Assembly: GCA_963575745.1 (NCBI GenBank)
Contig: CAUYUJ010014261.1
Location: forward strand, 169,001-233,000
DNA from: Prorocentrum cordatum
Taxonomy: Eukaryota > Sar > Dinophyceae > Prorocentrales > Prorocentraceae
Reading direction: 5' to 3'
Length of the DNA stretch: 64,000 bases
Of the stretch, positions 45,665-58,232 are shown one piece after another (position 1 is the stretch's first letter; the number at the start of each line of letters is the position of its first letter). The notes below the pieces were generated by a model that was given only the letters and a program-made list of their open reading frames with translations, was not told the DNA's origin and searched no databases. The position numbers and the translations under genes were made by a program.

Positions 45665-48600
45665 GACCCGCTAGCCGCAAAATCTCCCGTCACTAGTTTG
45701 CTCCTCAAGTCGATAAGCCTGAAAATTCTGCGGGGGAAGCTGAGACGGTGGCAATACTGCGCGATATCTCTCAGCGATGCGTTCAACGACTCGTCTTGGA
45801 AACAATGGTAATGTTTAGGAGTTCCATGGGTCGGGATCCTCGGGGGCTGTAACACGAAACCGCTAATGGCCACCCTTCTTCACCACCCACCAAACCACCC
45901 CAACCCAACCCGAAGGCTCAGATTTACCCTCGATTTCCAATGGGGGGGGGGTCGGGGAACATCGAAAAAAAAACACGTGTGGAAGCCTTACCCCCCCCAA
46001 CCCGAAATTCGGGTCTTCGGGTTGGGTTGGGGTGGTCTGGTAGGTAGTCATCTGCCCCCCAGGCCGCTTTCGCCTGCCACGGCCCCCTCCTCCCGCCACC
46101 CCCCGCGCGGGCGAGAGCCTGCTTGAAACCGGATGGAGGGGAGGTTACGGTCGAGATTTTCGATGCGAGCCCAGCCGTGCAAACGAGTAAGAGGCTGCCG
46201 CCATGCCCCGACCCCCCCGCTCCTGTGCAGCATGTGGGCAAGGAGGTGATGCTTGGGAGTGAGGGCCATGCCCGAGGCCACCGTAGAGAGCAGATGCATA
46301 TCCAATGAAGCCATAATGCTACGCATTGCGTCTGGGGAAGGGATGACAGGGGCCGCTTTGAGCTGGTCTATGATGGACTTCAGGGAACCACCAGCCCCAA
46401 CCAGAGCGGTGCCAAAGACTGCTGCCCCACCATATTTGTTGAGTTCTAAAATAGCAAATCCCAACAAAGAAGATGCTTCAGCTGCTTTGAGACTCATGTG
46501 TGCTCCCGGATGCTGAGTGTTCTGAAGCATGCTTTGAATGGGCAATGCGCACGCGCGCGCGTGCGACTCGACAACGACTGAAAGGGAGGTCGGCGGGACT
46601 CGGAGTAGACAGGAGCAGCGGAGTGGCGGGTCGGCGAGGGGGGGCAATCACGCAAACATTCCAACGATTGCCAGCGCCCATGCATTCGGGCCCAGCGGAC
46701 GTCCCACGAACCCGCGAGTGCGACCAGGAGGGGCGGGCAAATGCTTACTCTGCTTTGTTGCTGTATGCGCCCCGCTCCTCCACCTCCTCCTGCTCCTCCC
46801 CCTGGCCCCCCCCATTTGGTATCTCTCAGTCCTAGCTCATCCCCCATCCTACCAACAAAAACTGCGCCTCTCGCCCCTCAAGACCGACACTCGGAGACGT
46901 TGATCAGACAATTTCGGGACCGCTTCCCGCCCCATCACAACCTCCCCTCTACTCATCCCTCTCTCTTTGGTCCACCGGCCCTCCCTTCCCATTTCCGAGT
47001 ATCTCTCCTCCCCCACCCCCTCCATCACTATGATCATCTTCATGCATCTCTAAAATGAAAAAATAAGTCCTGGAGAGTGCAGCCGCAGCGCTTGCCCATC
47101 ATCTTAAGTGTGAGGCCGTGGACACGGCGGTTGAGGTCGACGTGCTGGTCTTCCTGCCATTTTTCCAGGTCGCCTCTGAGCCACAGGATCCCCAGCTCCA
47201 GCACGGTGTCTATGTCCCCATTCACCCGCCACGGATTCATAAGGAGTATTCTCCATAACGCACATGATATGAAACGAATAACTGGTCCCAAAAACAGCGT
47301 GTGCAGGGCGTCCACTGCGAGGGCGCGGTGAGGGGAAGTGCCGAGTTCCTCGCAGAACAGCGGGCACCTGTGGTGCAAGCAGTCTATTATCTCATTGTCC
47401 CTATCTGCACGCCGAGGACGCCATAGAACCGCAGTAAAAGGGACAGCCAACTTAGACAAACCGAAAATGTCAGGCACCGCCCTGCTAGGTTCAAGGCGGT
47501 CCCCCTTTTTCAAATTCACTCCGTGGATCGCGACATCATCTCTGACCCAGAGCCCCCCGATATCTTTTTTAGCCTTCGCTGGACGTAGCGCTCGGATGAA
47601 ACTCTCCCTCTGAGCTAGAGTGTGAATCGCAACGTTCACCTCGCAAGCCCGACAAGCGTTAAAATAATCTTCGTGCGACCTGAGATACCACTGCGGCTCT
47701 GCCCGCATGTTCTCGTGCAGGTCGCCGACCTCTGCTTTCGTGAGGGCGCAATACTGGCACGGTGAATATTTGCTAGCCCACGACGCCAGGCCCATGGCGT
47801 GGGAATGTTCGCTCCAATCCCCTTTTATATATAAAAGAACAATGCGATACGAAAGAGGTTCATCGGGGTCCATCCAGGTCTGCCCGCCCCAAGGTTCACC
47901 GTTGTACGATGTGGCTGGGCGCTGGCCCCGCTGCATGTGGACCAACTGCCACTGGACAGCCTGAAGAAGAGGTTGAGTTGAGCACCAGCCGCGGCAGCCA
48001 CACTGACAAACATCGCCAGACTTCAGCGGAGCCAGAAAGTGGCGCTTGCTGATGGGCCTGTTTTCCACCACCACCACCATAAGTTGGAGGGGGAGGGTGC
48101 CCTCCTCCTCCTCCTCCTCCTCTTCGTCCCCCTCCTCTTCGTCCTCCTCCTCTTCGTCCTCCTCCTCGTCCTCCTTCTTCCCCCCTCCAACTTATGGTGG
48201 TGGTGGTGTTGGAAAACGCTCCCATCACTTGCCGCTCAGGAGGTTTATGCCCCAAACGCCGAGCACGGTTTCGGAGCGGCCAGCCGCTTGTGAAATAAAG
48301 CGAACTCCATCTACGTACACAGCAATGGGTACCGGGTCCATCACGTTGTCCCTCCGAGCTTGCAGGACCGTTGGGTGATCCGTGTATGCAGGTACGTCCA
48401 GCACACTCGGCTGGCGCTGATCTCTCGGCAACTCGAGAATGCTAATCGTGGTAGGGTCCTGCTCTAGCTCAGCTTCCAATGTTTGCCAAAAAGCGCTCAT
48501 GGGGAGCCTCTCGATAGTTCTATGCTCGCTCTTGCCGCACATCAAAGGGACGTCAACTATAAACAAAGGAGTGCGGTCTGGTATAGCCACGTCAAGATGT

Positions 48601-48809
48601 TTCTGAAAATTACCCGAGCTTGAATCTGGCGCAGTTCCATATCTGGCGAAGTCTCCACCTTGGACGCCTGCTAGATTTGCGAAGTAGCAGGCGATTGAGA
48701 AATCTGTTGCGGTTAACTTACATGTCGCATATAAAGTAAGCAAATGTTGTAAAAGTTGCGACCCAGCCTGGCGCTCCTGCTGGGTGCGCCCCTGCCACGC
48801 ACGGTTCAT
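45628..48809 (-). CDS. IKGDW family protein, second copy
   Basis: Exons correspond to 48809-48228, 48044-47070, 46512-46223 and 45838-45628. Intact like copy 1, with one Met-to-Ile change in exon 1 (GVWGINLL). Confidence 0.62.
45883..46047. mobile_element. MITE A, second duplication copy
   Basis: Identical position and ends as 3983-4147, flanked by TCA. Confidence 0.85.
48050..48227. mobile_element. Introner, second duplication copy
   Basis: Same inverted ends and CTTGC target repeat as 6150-6327. One base differs in the CTC/TCG interior. Confidence 0.85.
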
Positions 48810-49734
48810 TTTGAACCAACGAGGGCTAGATTATTGCAATCATCATCCTCGTCGTTATCATTATGATCGTCATCGTATGGCCCCTACCCTCAGTTGCCCC
48901 CGCAATCCTGCCCTCCTCCACTCCTCCCCCTCTTGCGCCCCTCTGAGTCCCCCTTGCCCTCGGGGGGGAGGCCCGATCCCCGACGACCGCCAGAGCCGCG
49001 ACCGAGTTATGATGCGGCCTTCTCTGGCACCCCGCCGACCCCAAGGCCAAGCCGAGGAGAAGGAGGAGGAGGAGGGGCGGAGAAGGAGAAGTAGAGATGA
49101 GGCGAAGAAGGAGAGGATGAAAATAACAAGGAAGAGGGAGGAGGCAAGGGAGGAGGCAAGGGAGGAGGCAAGGGAATGGATAGCAAGGAAGCGCCTGGCG
49201 CCGAAGCGGGGAAATCGCCCGAGCAGGCGTGGGGCAGGGGCAGCTGGGCGGCACGTGGGAGAGCGCGCAAGGATAGCTTGGCTCGAACGGGCAGGCGCCA
49301 GAGTATATGCAACGCTCAACGCTTAGCGATCCTGCTGAGACTGGCGTAGCAGGACCGCGAAATGCACTTGGCGCAGCATCTTGGGGCTTCATTACCTCCC
49401 ACGGCTTGATTTCCATCAGATTTCTCTTCCGCCTGTGAGGCGCAAATTTTCCATCGCATTTTCCATTGCGATGGAAAATGAAGTGGGAACCATTCTCCAC
49501 CGCATCCTGCCGGAGACATATGATCAATCCCGTCGTTTTCCACCGCATTCTCCAATGCATTGGAAAATGATTTTCCACCGCATTTTCCACCGCATAATTT
49601 TCGCCGGTCTGAGTATGGTTTTCACCGGTCTGGGCCGTGCATTGGCCCCCAAAGGCCAAATGTGCCGAGGAAGGGAGGTAACTCTTGATGGCCCTCTAGC
49701 TGCAATGAAACTTCGAGGGTTGAAAGCCTCGCTA

Positions 49735-50037
49735 AAAAAAAAAAACAAAAAAAAAAAAAAGTAAAAAAAAAAAAAAAATGGCCCCCGCTGCACAGACATG
49801 CGCCGTTACACATGGCAACGAAATGTCCTCAGAGCCACTGAACGCACTGAGAACAGAAAGTAGAGGAAAGAAAAACAATGGTAAAAAAAAAAAAACAAAC
49901 AAAAAAAAAAAAAAATAAAAAAAAAAAAAGTTGTGTGAAGCTAAAAAAAAGAAAACAAAAACAAAAAAAAAAAGGGAAAAAAAAAAACAAAAAAAAAAAA
50001 AAAAAAGAAACAATAGAAAACAAAAAAAAAAAAAAAA

Positions 50038-50074
<37 letters not shown>

Positions 50075-50111
50075 AAAGAAAAAAAAAAAAAGAAAAAAAA
50101 AAAAAAACTAG

Positions 50112-50154
<43 letters not shown>

Positions 50155-50158
50155 AAAA
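49735..50158. other. A-rich scrambled stretch, probable sequence error
   Basis: Runs of A with single C, G or T interruptions replace about 95 bases of copy 1 (7836-7930). Recognisable pieces of the copy 1 sequence survive between the runs (CACAGACATGCG, ACACATGGCAAC, CACTGAACGCA). This is expected from a low-quality read segment, not a mobile element. Confidence 0.65.
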
Positions 50159-50221
50159 TGATCTTTCATACGCCCAGATGCAACCCCCTCGGAGTTATTG
50201 AAACCGCTCAGAAACAGCACG

Positions 50222-52800
50222 TCACTGCCCGTCCGCCTTCTGGGTTCCCAGCCTGGTCATCCTGGAGGAGTGGCTGTCCATCAAGATGCCGATGCTGCTG
50301 GCCAGCGTGTCGAGCTGGGGGTTCAGAAGCGCGAGGCTGTCGATGCCGTCGTTGTAGCGATCCTTGCCGAGCACGGCCCTCAGCTTCGCGAACTCCTGGC
50401 CCACGATGAGCTTAAGCGTATCGTCATTCATGATCACGGTCATGACCTTTTCGAACTCCTGGTTCATCTTCGGGCATTCCGGATCCGTCTTGGCGAAAGC
50501 CCACGTGGCGACGGTCTTCGCGTTGTTGTTGATCATGGCGACGTTAGCGCTCAGCGAGCTGTAGCGCATCAGCGCCTTCCTAGCCGTCGCGGTCTTCTCT
50601 TTCTGGGCAGCCTTATTCTCGCTCTCCTGCGCTGCCCTCTTAGCCTCAGCGCGCTCCCTCGCCTGCCTCGCCCTTTTCTCCTTCGGCGTCTCCTCCTTCG
50701 GGGCCTCCTCTCCTCCTGTTGCCACCGCGCCCTCGCTGCCGCCATCGCCGCCCGTCTTGCCGATGCCCTCCTTACTGCTGCCCGTCTTGTCGTCGCCCGT
50801 GTTTCCGCTGCCCGTCGTCGGCGGCGGCGGGTCCGACGGCGTTTTGCCAGTGATCCTCTTCCGCTTCTTATCGGCCTCTGCCGTCGCGGCCTCGGCCTCG
50901 GCCGTCTGCTCCAGCTCCTGCGCAGGGGGGGAGGGCGTGACGGACGGGTCTCAGGAAGACGAAGTGGACGAGGAGGGGGATGGGGGCTCAGGAGGAGGGC
51001 TCAGGAGGAGGAGGAGCAGGAGGAGGAGGAGGAAGAGCCCCCCTCTCTCCGCGCCCTCTCTTCCCGCCCCTCCCTCCGAGGTTTCCGACGGCGTCGGAAA
51101 CCTCGGCGGCCTTCTCCTCCTCCCCCTCCTCCTTTTCCTCTTCCTTTCATCCCTTTGGCTTCCCCCAGGATGGGGGGCGAGGGGAAGGAAGAAGCAAATG
51201 CAACAGCAAATGAGGAGGGGGAGGAGGGGGGGCATAAGCAGCCGGATGAGTGACGAAATTCACCCCGAATGTCCGCGATCTTCTTGTCGAGGACCCCCTT
51301 CGGGTTGTTCTCCCACTCCTGGTGCGTGGACCACGCCTGGGTGAAGGTGTTCATGAAACCCTTGGTTGTATGCAAATTGTGTTTGCTCCGCGATCGGGGC
51401 TGATCAATCCAGGGATTGATAAGGGTAGATCGAAGCCAATCAGTCAAGGAATCGAGGAGGAGGAAGAGCAGGAGGAGGAAGAGCAGGACCAGGGAAGAGG
51501 AAAGAGGAGGAGGAAGAGGAGGAGGAGGAGGAAGAGCAGGACCAGGGAGGAGGAGCGAGGAGTGAGGAGGAACGAGGAGTGAAGAGGAGCGAGGAGTGAG
51601 GAGCGACGATCAGTACAGGGACTAATCGGATCGAGTTGACCAAATGATCTACTCTGCGCGATCGCCATGTGCGGCCAAGCGGGGCGCAGTCTCCAGATAA
51701 AGGCACCTCAATGATTCTGTGAGCGGGCAGTAGATTATCCACGGGGGGCCCATCTGCATGCACTTGCTGAAGTACTTGGATGCCTGGGCTGGGCATCCGC
51801 ATCCTCCATCCCCTGCCGCACCCCGAAAGACCCCCATCTGTTCCACGGACATCCTCTCCCCCACTGCCACCCCCCCTAGCTCCTCCCTCTCCGTCCACTC
51901 CCATTCCCTCCCCCCATCCTCCTCTATAGGGACCCCGCGGGGGCAGGGGCCCGGATCCCGTCTAATCACGCCTGGCGCCCGAGATCGGGCCAGCGGGTTG
52001 AAACCAAGAGGGGGGAGTGCCCTGGCGTTTTGTTCCGAGCGGCCTGCATCCAGCCCAACTTTCCACCTCCTTCCTCCACTGCCACTCTCCCGAGCGGGCG
52101 GTAGATGCCCTTCACGAAATCCTGCTTCGCCTCCGTAATGACGAGGGAAGCCTTCTCCTCATGGGGGGGCGGCAGTGTGACTACCTACCAAACCACCCCA
52201 ACCCAACCCGAAGACCCGAATTTGACCCGAATTCGGGTTGGGGGGGGTACGGGTTCCATGTGTTTTTTCGACGTTCCCCGACCCCCCCCCCACTGGAAAT
52301 CGAGGATAAATTGAGGCCTTCGGGTTGGGTTGGGGTGGTTTGGTGGGTGGTGAGCAGTGGGGAGCGGGCGTCGTCGTCGTGGCCGTCATCGTCGTCGTCG
52401 TCGTCAACAGGGGATCTTAAATTTGACCCCGAGGATCCTTCGCAGTATCATATTCCTTTTTTGCCCACTCGGTGCGGAAAGCTGCTTTTTTACAGTTTTT
52501 TCCAACACCAGTAATCGCATCGTATTTGGCCTTCATCGCCGGATCCTCTTCCGTGGCTCGTTGCCATCGCCCCGCCACTGATGAGACTCTCCCATCTGTT
52601 GAAACAAACCAGTTTCCGTTTTTGATTTCCTCCCAAAAAGCGAGCTCGGCCGAGACTGTCCCCTTGTTGCGGCCAGCACTCGCCTCGGCCTGGGTAGGGG
52701 CGGTGGTGTCGCCGGATGTCTTGGGAGCCGCGTGCAAGCCCCAGCGTGCTGGCTTGGTCAGGTGGCCGTCGGCGTCGACGTCTTTGAGCAAGCTCTGCAT
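50222..52800 (-). CDS. Five-exon hypothetical protein, second copy
   Basis: Exons correspond to 52800-52438, 52157-52044, 51783-51694, 51360-51262 and 50917-50222. Coding sequence matches copy 1. The A-rich stretch ends 64 bases beyond its stop. Confidence 0.58.
52181..52350. mobile_element. MITE B, second duplication copy
   Basis: Same as 9938-10107, flanked by TGA. Confidence 0.87.
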
Positions 52801-53924
52801 TGTCGAAGTCAGATCAATATGTCCTGCAGATCGTCGTCGTCGTCGTCGTCGTCGTCTTCGTCGTCGTCGTCCTCGTCATCGTCCTCGTCGTCGTCGTCTT
52901 CGTCGTCGTCGCCGTCGTCGTCGTCGTCCTCCCCCCCGCGGGGATGCAGGGGGGAGGAAGTATAAGGGGAGAGAGCTGGAGGAGGCAGGAGGAGCGGGAG
53001 TGGGAACATGAGGAGGGAGTGGAAAAGGCCAGGAGCAAGAGGAGCTGGAGTTAAGGGGGGCGTTCAACTGCCAGCTCCTTTCTCCGCCATCACATCTTTG
53101 ATCTCCTGGCAGCCCCACGCGTTCCTCATGGCTGCGTCGATGCGCAGCTCGTCGATGCCGTCGAGCCTCTCCTGGATGCAATGCTTGATCGACTCCTGCA
53201 ACGGGGGTGGATGGAGCAGCGGATGGGAGCTCGAGCGAACGACATGGAGGAATGACCGAGCGATCCAGACGGCGGCGCCCAACGACGCAGACGGGGGGCA
53301 CGAGCGACTCGGACGAAGGCCTCTATGAAGCTTCCCCCGTGAGTCGATCGACACCCCCTGCCCGCGTCGTTGGATTGCGCCATCTGAGTCTCTCGCTCCC
53401 CCTCTCCGAAAGTAAGGAGCATACCAAGGGCCAATGCACACCGAGGGGGAGAGGGGTACCTAGGCGTCTTCGATGCGAGTCCAGTGGTTGGCGACGCGTC
53501 TTTCAGACGGAGGCCCAGAGCTCTCGAACCCATCAGAGTCAAACAATTCTCGAACCCTAAGTATCTCAGTCAGGCCACTCCCGCTGTCGTCGTCGTTGTG
53601 TTCCTCATCGCTCCTCCCTCGCTCATCTCCTCCTCCACGTCGTCGTCTTCCCATCCCCCTCGGTCCTCCCCCTCCTCATCATCATCATCCTCATCCCCGT
53701 CAATACGCCTCCTCCACCTCATACCTCTCCCCTCCTTACCGGATGCCCAGCGGTGCCCGAAACATAGAGGTGCATGGAGGAGGAGGGGCGAGGGGAGGCT
53801 GGGGGAGTGAATAACGGGATAAATCATAACGATGATGATGATGACGATGATGGTGTTTTTTCTCGTGGCCCCTGCTCTCAAGCGAGAGCTGAATCCCATC
53901 CATGGCGAGCGCGACGACCGAGGG

Positions 53925-55106
53925 CTACATGTCCCAGGGGTCCTCATCGATGGTTGGCAACCTGAACTTCATGGGGCCCTTGGGCATGTCGGCCACGATC
54001 ACTGACTTGTCAACCTGGTCCGTCTCACCCGCGGCGGTGCCCTTGGCCCCGATGCTGCCCTGGCTCGCGCGCACGATCTTGCCGTTCGTCGCCGCGGAGT
54101 CCGTGGCCTTCGGCAGCGCCTTGGGCGTGGGCTCCTTCGGCACGGTCGGCGTTGCTGGAGTGCTCGGCGCAGCCTTCGGCACCGCCTTCTCCAGGTCCTT
54201 GGGGCTCTCCTTGTCGATGTCCATGGCCACGGGCTCGGGAGTCGCTGGCTCTGGCTTCTTTCCCCCCTTGCCCTTCGCTTTCGCCTTGGCCTTCGTCTTC
54301 GCCTTGGCTTTCGGAGTCGGCTTGGTGTCCTCGCCTGCGTCTGCCGCCTCGTCCGTCTCTCCATCCTCGGCCTCGTCCTCAGCGGGCTTATCATCTCCGA
54401 ACTCGGCCTCCTCCTCCTCGTCGGGCGGCTGCTTCTCGGACTGCTCAGCGCCCACGCCTTTGCCCGGATTGGCCGTCTCCCCTGACGCCTGCTTCTTGCC
54501 CTTGCCTTTGGCCGTGCCCTCCTTCTTGCGCGTGAGGAGCCATTCGTTCTTCTCGGCCTCCGCCTTCGCCTTGTCGACCTCATTCTTGCAGAAGCGCTTC
54601 GCAAAGTCGATCATGAGCGCCTGAGCGGCCTGATCGTGCTTGGGGTCGTAGCCAATCAGCTGCATCCATTGAGACGAGCCGCACTTGGTCTGAATCCAAT
54701 GGCCCCTGGACTTGTGGTTCACCTTGGCCACCCTCACCGTCTCCTCGCCCTTCTCCTTGGTCGTGCGGGTGCCCTCCCAGATCCCAAGGTCGACCCTCGT
54801 GGACTTCTCGTTGCTTACGTCGTCCTCGGGCGAGGTTCCAGGAATTGCCCACTCCATGCCGTCGGGCCACGTAGCGATCAGGGTCGGCGCGTCGCCTTTC
54901 TTCTCCCCCCTGGCGTGTTCTGGCACCACCTCTCCCTCGCGGCACCTCCAGGCAGCCTGTGCGGCGAGGAACTTCAGATGGGCTACTCCTATTGTGATCC
55001 CAGGCCCCCTCCCGAAATCCACTGCAAAATCTAATGCAATGGAAAATGCATTGGATTTTGACCCACCGGCTTTTTTAAGCTCGACCTCGCCGAGGTCTGA
55101 AAGCAT
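53925..55106 (-). CDS. Lys/Glu/Ala-rich hypothetical protein, second copy
   Basis: Counterpart of 11682-12863 with a His-to-Arg and a Val-to-Met change. Other exon counterparts are 55117-55479 and 55767-56156. Confidence 0.5.
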   Translation of the reverse strand: MLSDLGEVELKKAGGSKSNAFSIALDFAVDFGRGPGITIGVAHLKFLAAQAAWRCREGEVVPEHARGEKKGDAPTLIATWPDGMEWAIPGTSPEDDVSNEKSTRVDLGIWEGTRTTKEKGEETVRVAKVNHKSRGHWIQTKCGSSQWMQLIGYDPKHDQAAQALMIDFAKRFCKNEVDKAKAEAEKNEWLLTRKKEGTAKGKGKKQASGETANPGKGVGAEQSEKQPPDEEEEAEFGDDKPAEDEAEDGETDEAADAGEDTKPTPKAKAKTKAKAKAKGKGGKKPEPATPEPVAMDIDKESPKDLEKAVPKAAPSTPATPTVPKEPTPKALPKATDSAATNGKIVRASQGSIGAKGTAAGETDQVDKSVIVADMPKGPMKFRLPTIDEDPWDM

Positions 55107-55849
55107 ACAGAGTGCGTTAGAGGGCGGGGTGTTCAGGAAATGGAACCGTCATCGTAGGAGTCCATCCGAAGTTCCACCCGTCGCGGGTCTCCAAGATGTC
55201 GAGCTTGGAGGAGGTGCCCTTCTGCTTCTGCTTCTTGTTCGGGATGGGCTCCGCCGCGGCCGCCGCAGCCGGATCGGCCGCGGCCTCCATCGGGCTGGAG
55301 GCGCTTGCTGCCGCTGGCCGCTTGAGAAGTGGGCCCTTCGACTTGCCGTTGCCCTGAGCCTCCTGCTGCGGCTCCTCCTCATCATCATCGTCACTTTCGT
55401 CGCCCACCTGGTCTCCAGGCTCGTCCTCGCCGTCGTCCTTGAAGACATCCGCCCACTTGACGGTCCTGGAAGAAAGCAACGAGGACTCGTGGCACCAGTC
55501 CCCCCGACAGCGATTAGTTTCGACACTGCTTTCGTGGGGGAACGAAGCACAAACTGCATCAACGTTTCACCCCCGAGGTCTTGGAGACCGCCTGCGAAAC
55601 ATGTCGCAGCATCGCTCTGATTTGCTTCGCCGTGTCACGCGACCAGGCCCTGGCCCCCGACGCGACCAGGTGCCACGACTCCTCGTTGCGCATCGCGACC
55701 TTCAGGAGAGCATCCTGGGGGAGGCGGAAGGCCGATCGAAACAGCGGCCCCGAGCGGGGGGGAAACTTAAGCCCCTGAAGGCCGAGCTCGGCCGAGCTCG
55801 TACGAGCTCGGCCGAGCTCGTGCGACGACGACGACGACGACGACGACGA

Positions 55850-55885
<36 letters not shown>

Positions 55886-56842
55886 GGTGCATATGACCCC
55901 TGTCCTTCGCTGTGGACTGGCTCATGTATTTCTGCACGTCGCGCGTCTCGCGCAGGAGATCCTTGTTTTTGAGAATGAGGGCCTTCTGGACGGGGCACTC
56001 GGACACGTTCCCAACCGCGTAGTCTACCTTCTCCGCGGTCGTGATGTGGAAGGCCCAAACTCGGGACAACTGCTTGACCAACTCCTGCGTCGACATACTG
56101 TTGTCGACGTCCTTCTTCGGGGCCATCCACGCTCGCCTATGGGCCGTGTTGGCCAATCAGAGGCCTTCACATGCAAGGCAAACTCGGTTCGGCCCCGCTC
56201 GAACCTAAATGATTACGGAATGATGCGATGAGAGGGTCGGTGGAGGCGATGGTGGAGGGGGAGAACGGGGGGCAGTGGGAGCGCGGGAGTTGAGGCTCAT
56301 CCCCAAGAATACTTGCATGGACATATGAGGAGGGGACCTGCATGGGCGGGAGGGTGTATAGCAGCATCGTTGATGCATCCCGGATTGCCGGGTTCTCTCT
56401 GGTCATTCTCCTCCTCCTTCTCCTCCTCCTATTCCTCCTCCTCCTCCTGTGCAGGACCTGGGCCGCGCTGAGCCGTCTTTGGGGGGCGAGCTTGGCGCAA
56501 ATCCAACGCAAAATCCAATGCAATTGAAAATGCATTGGAATTTCAAGCGCCGCGTTGGATTGCCGCCAAACCCGAACCTCAAGGACTGCCCAGCGCGCAA
56601 GGAGGATAACAGCAATGAGAAAGGCAGGGGCGGGAGTGCTCCTCGAGCTCGTGGAAGATTTCCTGCGCCCTGCGCGAAGAAGGCCGGACCAGCTTCTCTG
56701 GCGTCGCTGGGTGATCCTCGGGGCGGGGGAGGCGAGACGGAGCGATTGCGACGTCGACGACGACGTTGACGACGACGACTCCGACAGCTACGACGACGAT
56801 CATCACGACGACGACGACGATAACGGCTACGACGACGACCTA

Positions 56843-56896
<54 letters not shown>

Positions 56897-57121
56897 ACTG
56901 GAGTGCTGTCCTCGTCGTCGTCGTCGTCGACGTCGAACGCGGAGGTCCAACCAGAAGCGAGGGACAACGTTGGCGACAAAGGCGGATACTCGATGAGGTT
57001 GAGGAGCGGGAGGACGAGCAGGAGCAGTAAGAGAAAGAGGAGGAGGACGAGGAGGAGGATAAGGAGGCGGTGAGGGAGGAGGATACGAGGAGCACGAAGA
57101 GGCGAGGAATGATGATGATGA

Positions 57122-57739
57122 CTAGGAGGTAGGAGGAGGAGGAGGAGCAGGGGGAAGACGCGGGACGAGGAGGAAGCGGAGGAGGAGGAGGAGGGAGGGG
57201 AGGAGTTGGACCCCCCCGCGGAAACTGCCCTGGATCGGGCGCGGCCCCCGGATCGAGAGCGGCCGCCCCCCGAGCACGTCCTCGACCCTCCTGGACTTGT
57301 GATCTCTCATGGAGGTCGCCACGGCCTGCGCGACCTGCTCTGCCTCCTCCTTCTCCGCCGCCGCCCTCTTCTCCTCCGCCTCCTTTGCGAGCCTGCGGCT
57401 CTCCTCCCAGCGCTGCGTCTCCTGGGCCGCATCCGCCGCGAGCTTGCGACTCTCCGCGAGCACGGACTCGTCGTCGGTGGGCTTCCTCGCCGCCTCCGCC
57501 TCCTCGAGCCTGCGCCTCTGGTCGGCGATCATCGCCTCTTTGGCAGCGTCGTCCACTTCGATCGTCGGCGAGGCCTGCTCCGTTGGGATGTCCCCCTCAT
57601 CCCCCTCCAGACTCAAGCGCCAGGCCGCTGCCGACGGCTGCCTGTCAGGAGGCAACGTTTCGGGCTCCGAGTGGCCCTCCAACGTGTCGAGGTCGATCGC
57701 GCCCTGATCTCTACCACTGAACCGAGGGACGTGGGGCAT
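57122..57739 (-). CDS. Coiled-coil hypothetical protein, second copy
   Basis: Counterpart of 14867-15484, with no amino-acid change seen. Confidence 0.45.
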   Translation of the reverse strand: MPHVPRFSGRDQGAIDLDTLEGHSEPETLPPDRQPSAAAWRLSLEGDEGDIPTEQASPTIEVDDAAKEAMIADQRRRLEEAEAARKPTDDESVLAESRKLAADAAQETQRWEESRRLAKEAEEKRAAAEKEEAEQVAQAVATSMRDHKSRRVEDVLGGRPLSIRGPRPIQGSFRGGVQLLPSLLLLLRFLLVPRLPPAPPPPPTS

Positions 57740-58232
57740 ATTGGATCGGCAACGGCGTCGGTGGCTGGCTTAGCTCGCCCTGCGGAGCGCTGCTCTCGAC
57801 CGTCTCGACGGAGTCACTCTTATGGCGGACGTGCCGCTCGGAATCCACGACGCCATGGCCGCGCTTCCCTGTCTCCTGGGACTTATCGTCGAACTGCCGA
57901 GCGAGGCTGTCCAAGATCCATGACTCGGAGGGGCCACCACGCCCAGCTGGCTGACTTGGCGGCTCGGGGTCCTCAGCTGCCTGGTGGGGCGGAGCTGGCT
58001 CACCATCGCTCTCGCCACCGCTTGGCGCCGCCGCGCCAGCAGACCGCGGCATGCTCGGATACTCGGCCGGATCCTCGGGCCACTGGGCGGCGATGGCCAT
58101 GGACGCCTCCTGCGTCGCCGTCCCCGAGTCATCGGCCAGAGTGTGGACCGACATGGCCCCGCGAATCAGGCAACGTCCGACGGGAGTTTTCCAACAGAAC
58201 TTCGGGATGTGCCCTGCGCTCACTTTAACCAT
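57711..58232 (-). CDS. Hypothetical protein at spliced-leader relic, second copy
   Basis: Counterpart of 15456-15977. The relic leader is at 58234-58255. Confidence 0.45.
   Translation of the reverse strand: MVKVSAGHIPKFCWKTPVGRCLIRGAMSVHTLADDSGTATQEASMAIAAQWPEDPAEYPSMPRSAGAAAPSGGESDGEPAPPHQAAEDPEPPSQPAGRGGPSESWILDSLARQFDDKSQETGKRGHGVVDSERHVRHKSDSVETVESSAPQGELSQPPTPLPIQYAPRPSVQW

Noticed and set aside
49732-50220. Lys-rich and Phe-rich proteins
   Set aside because: Encoded by A-runs that are probably sequence error.
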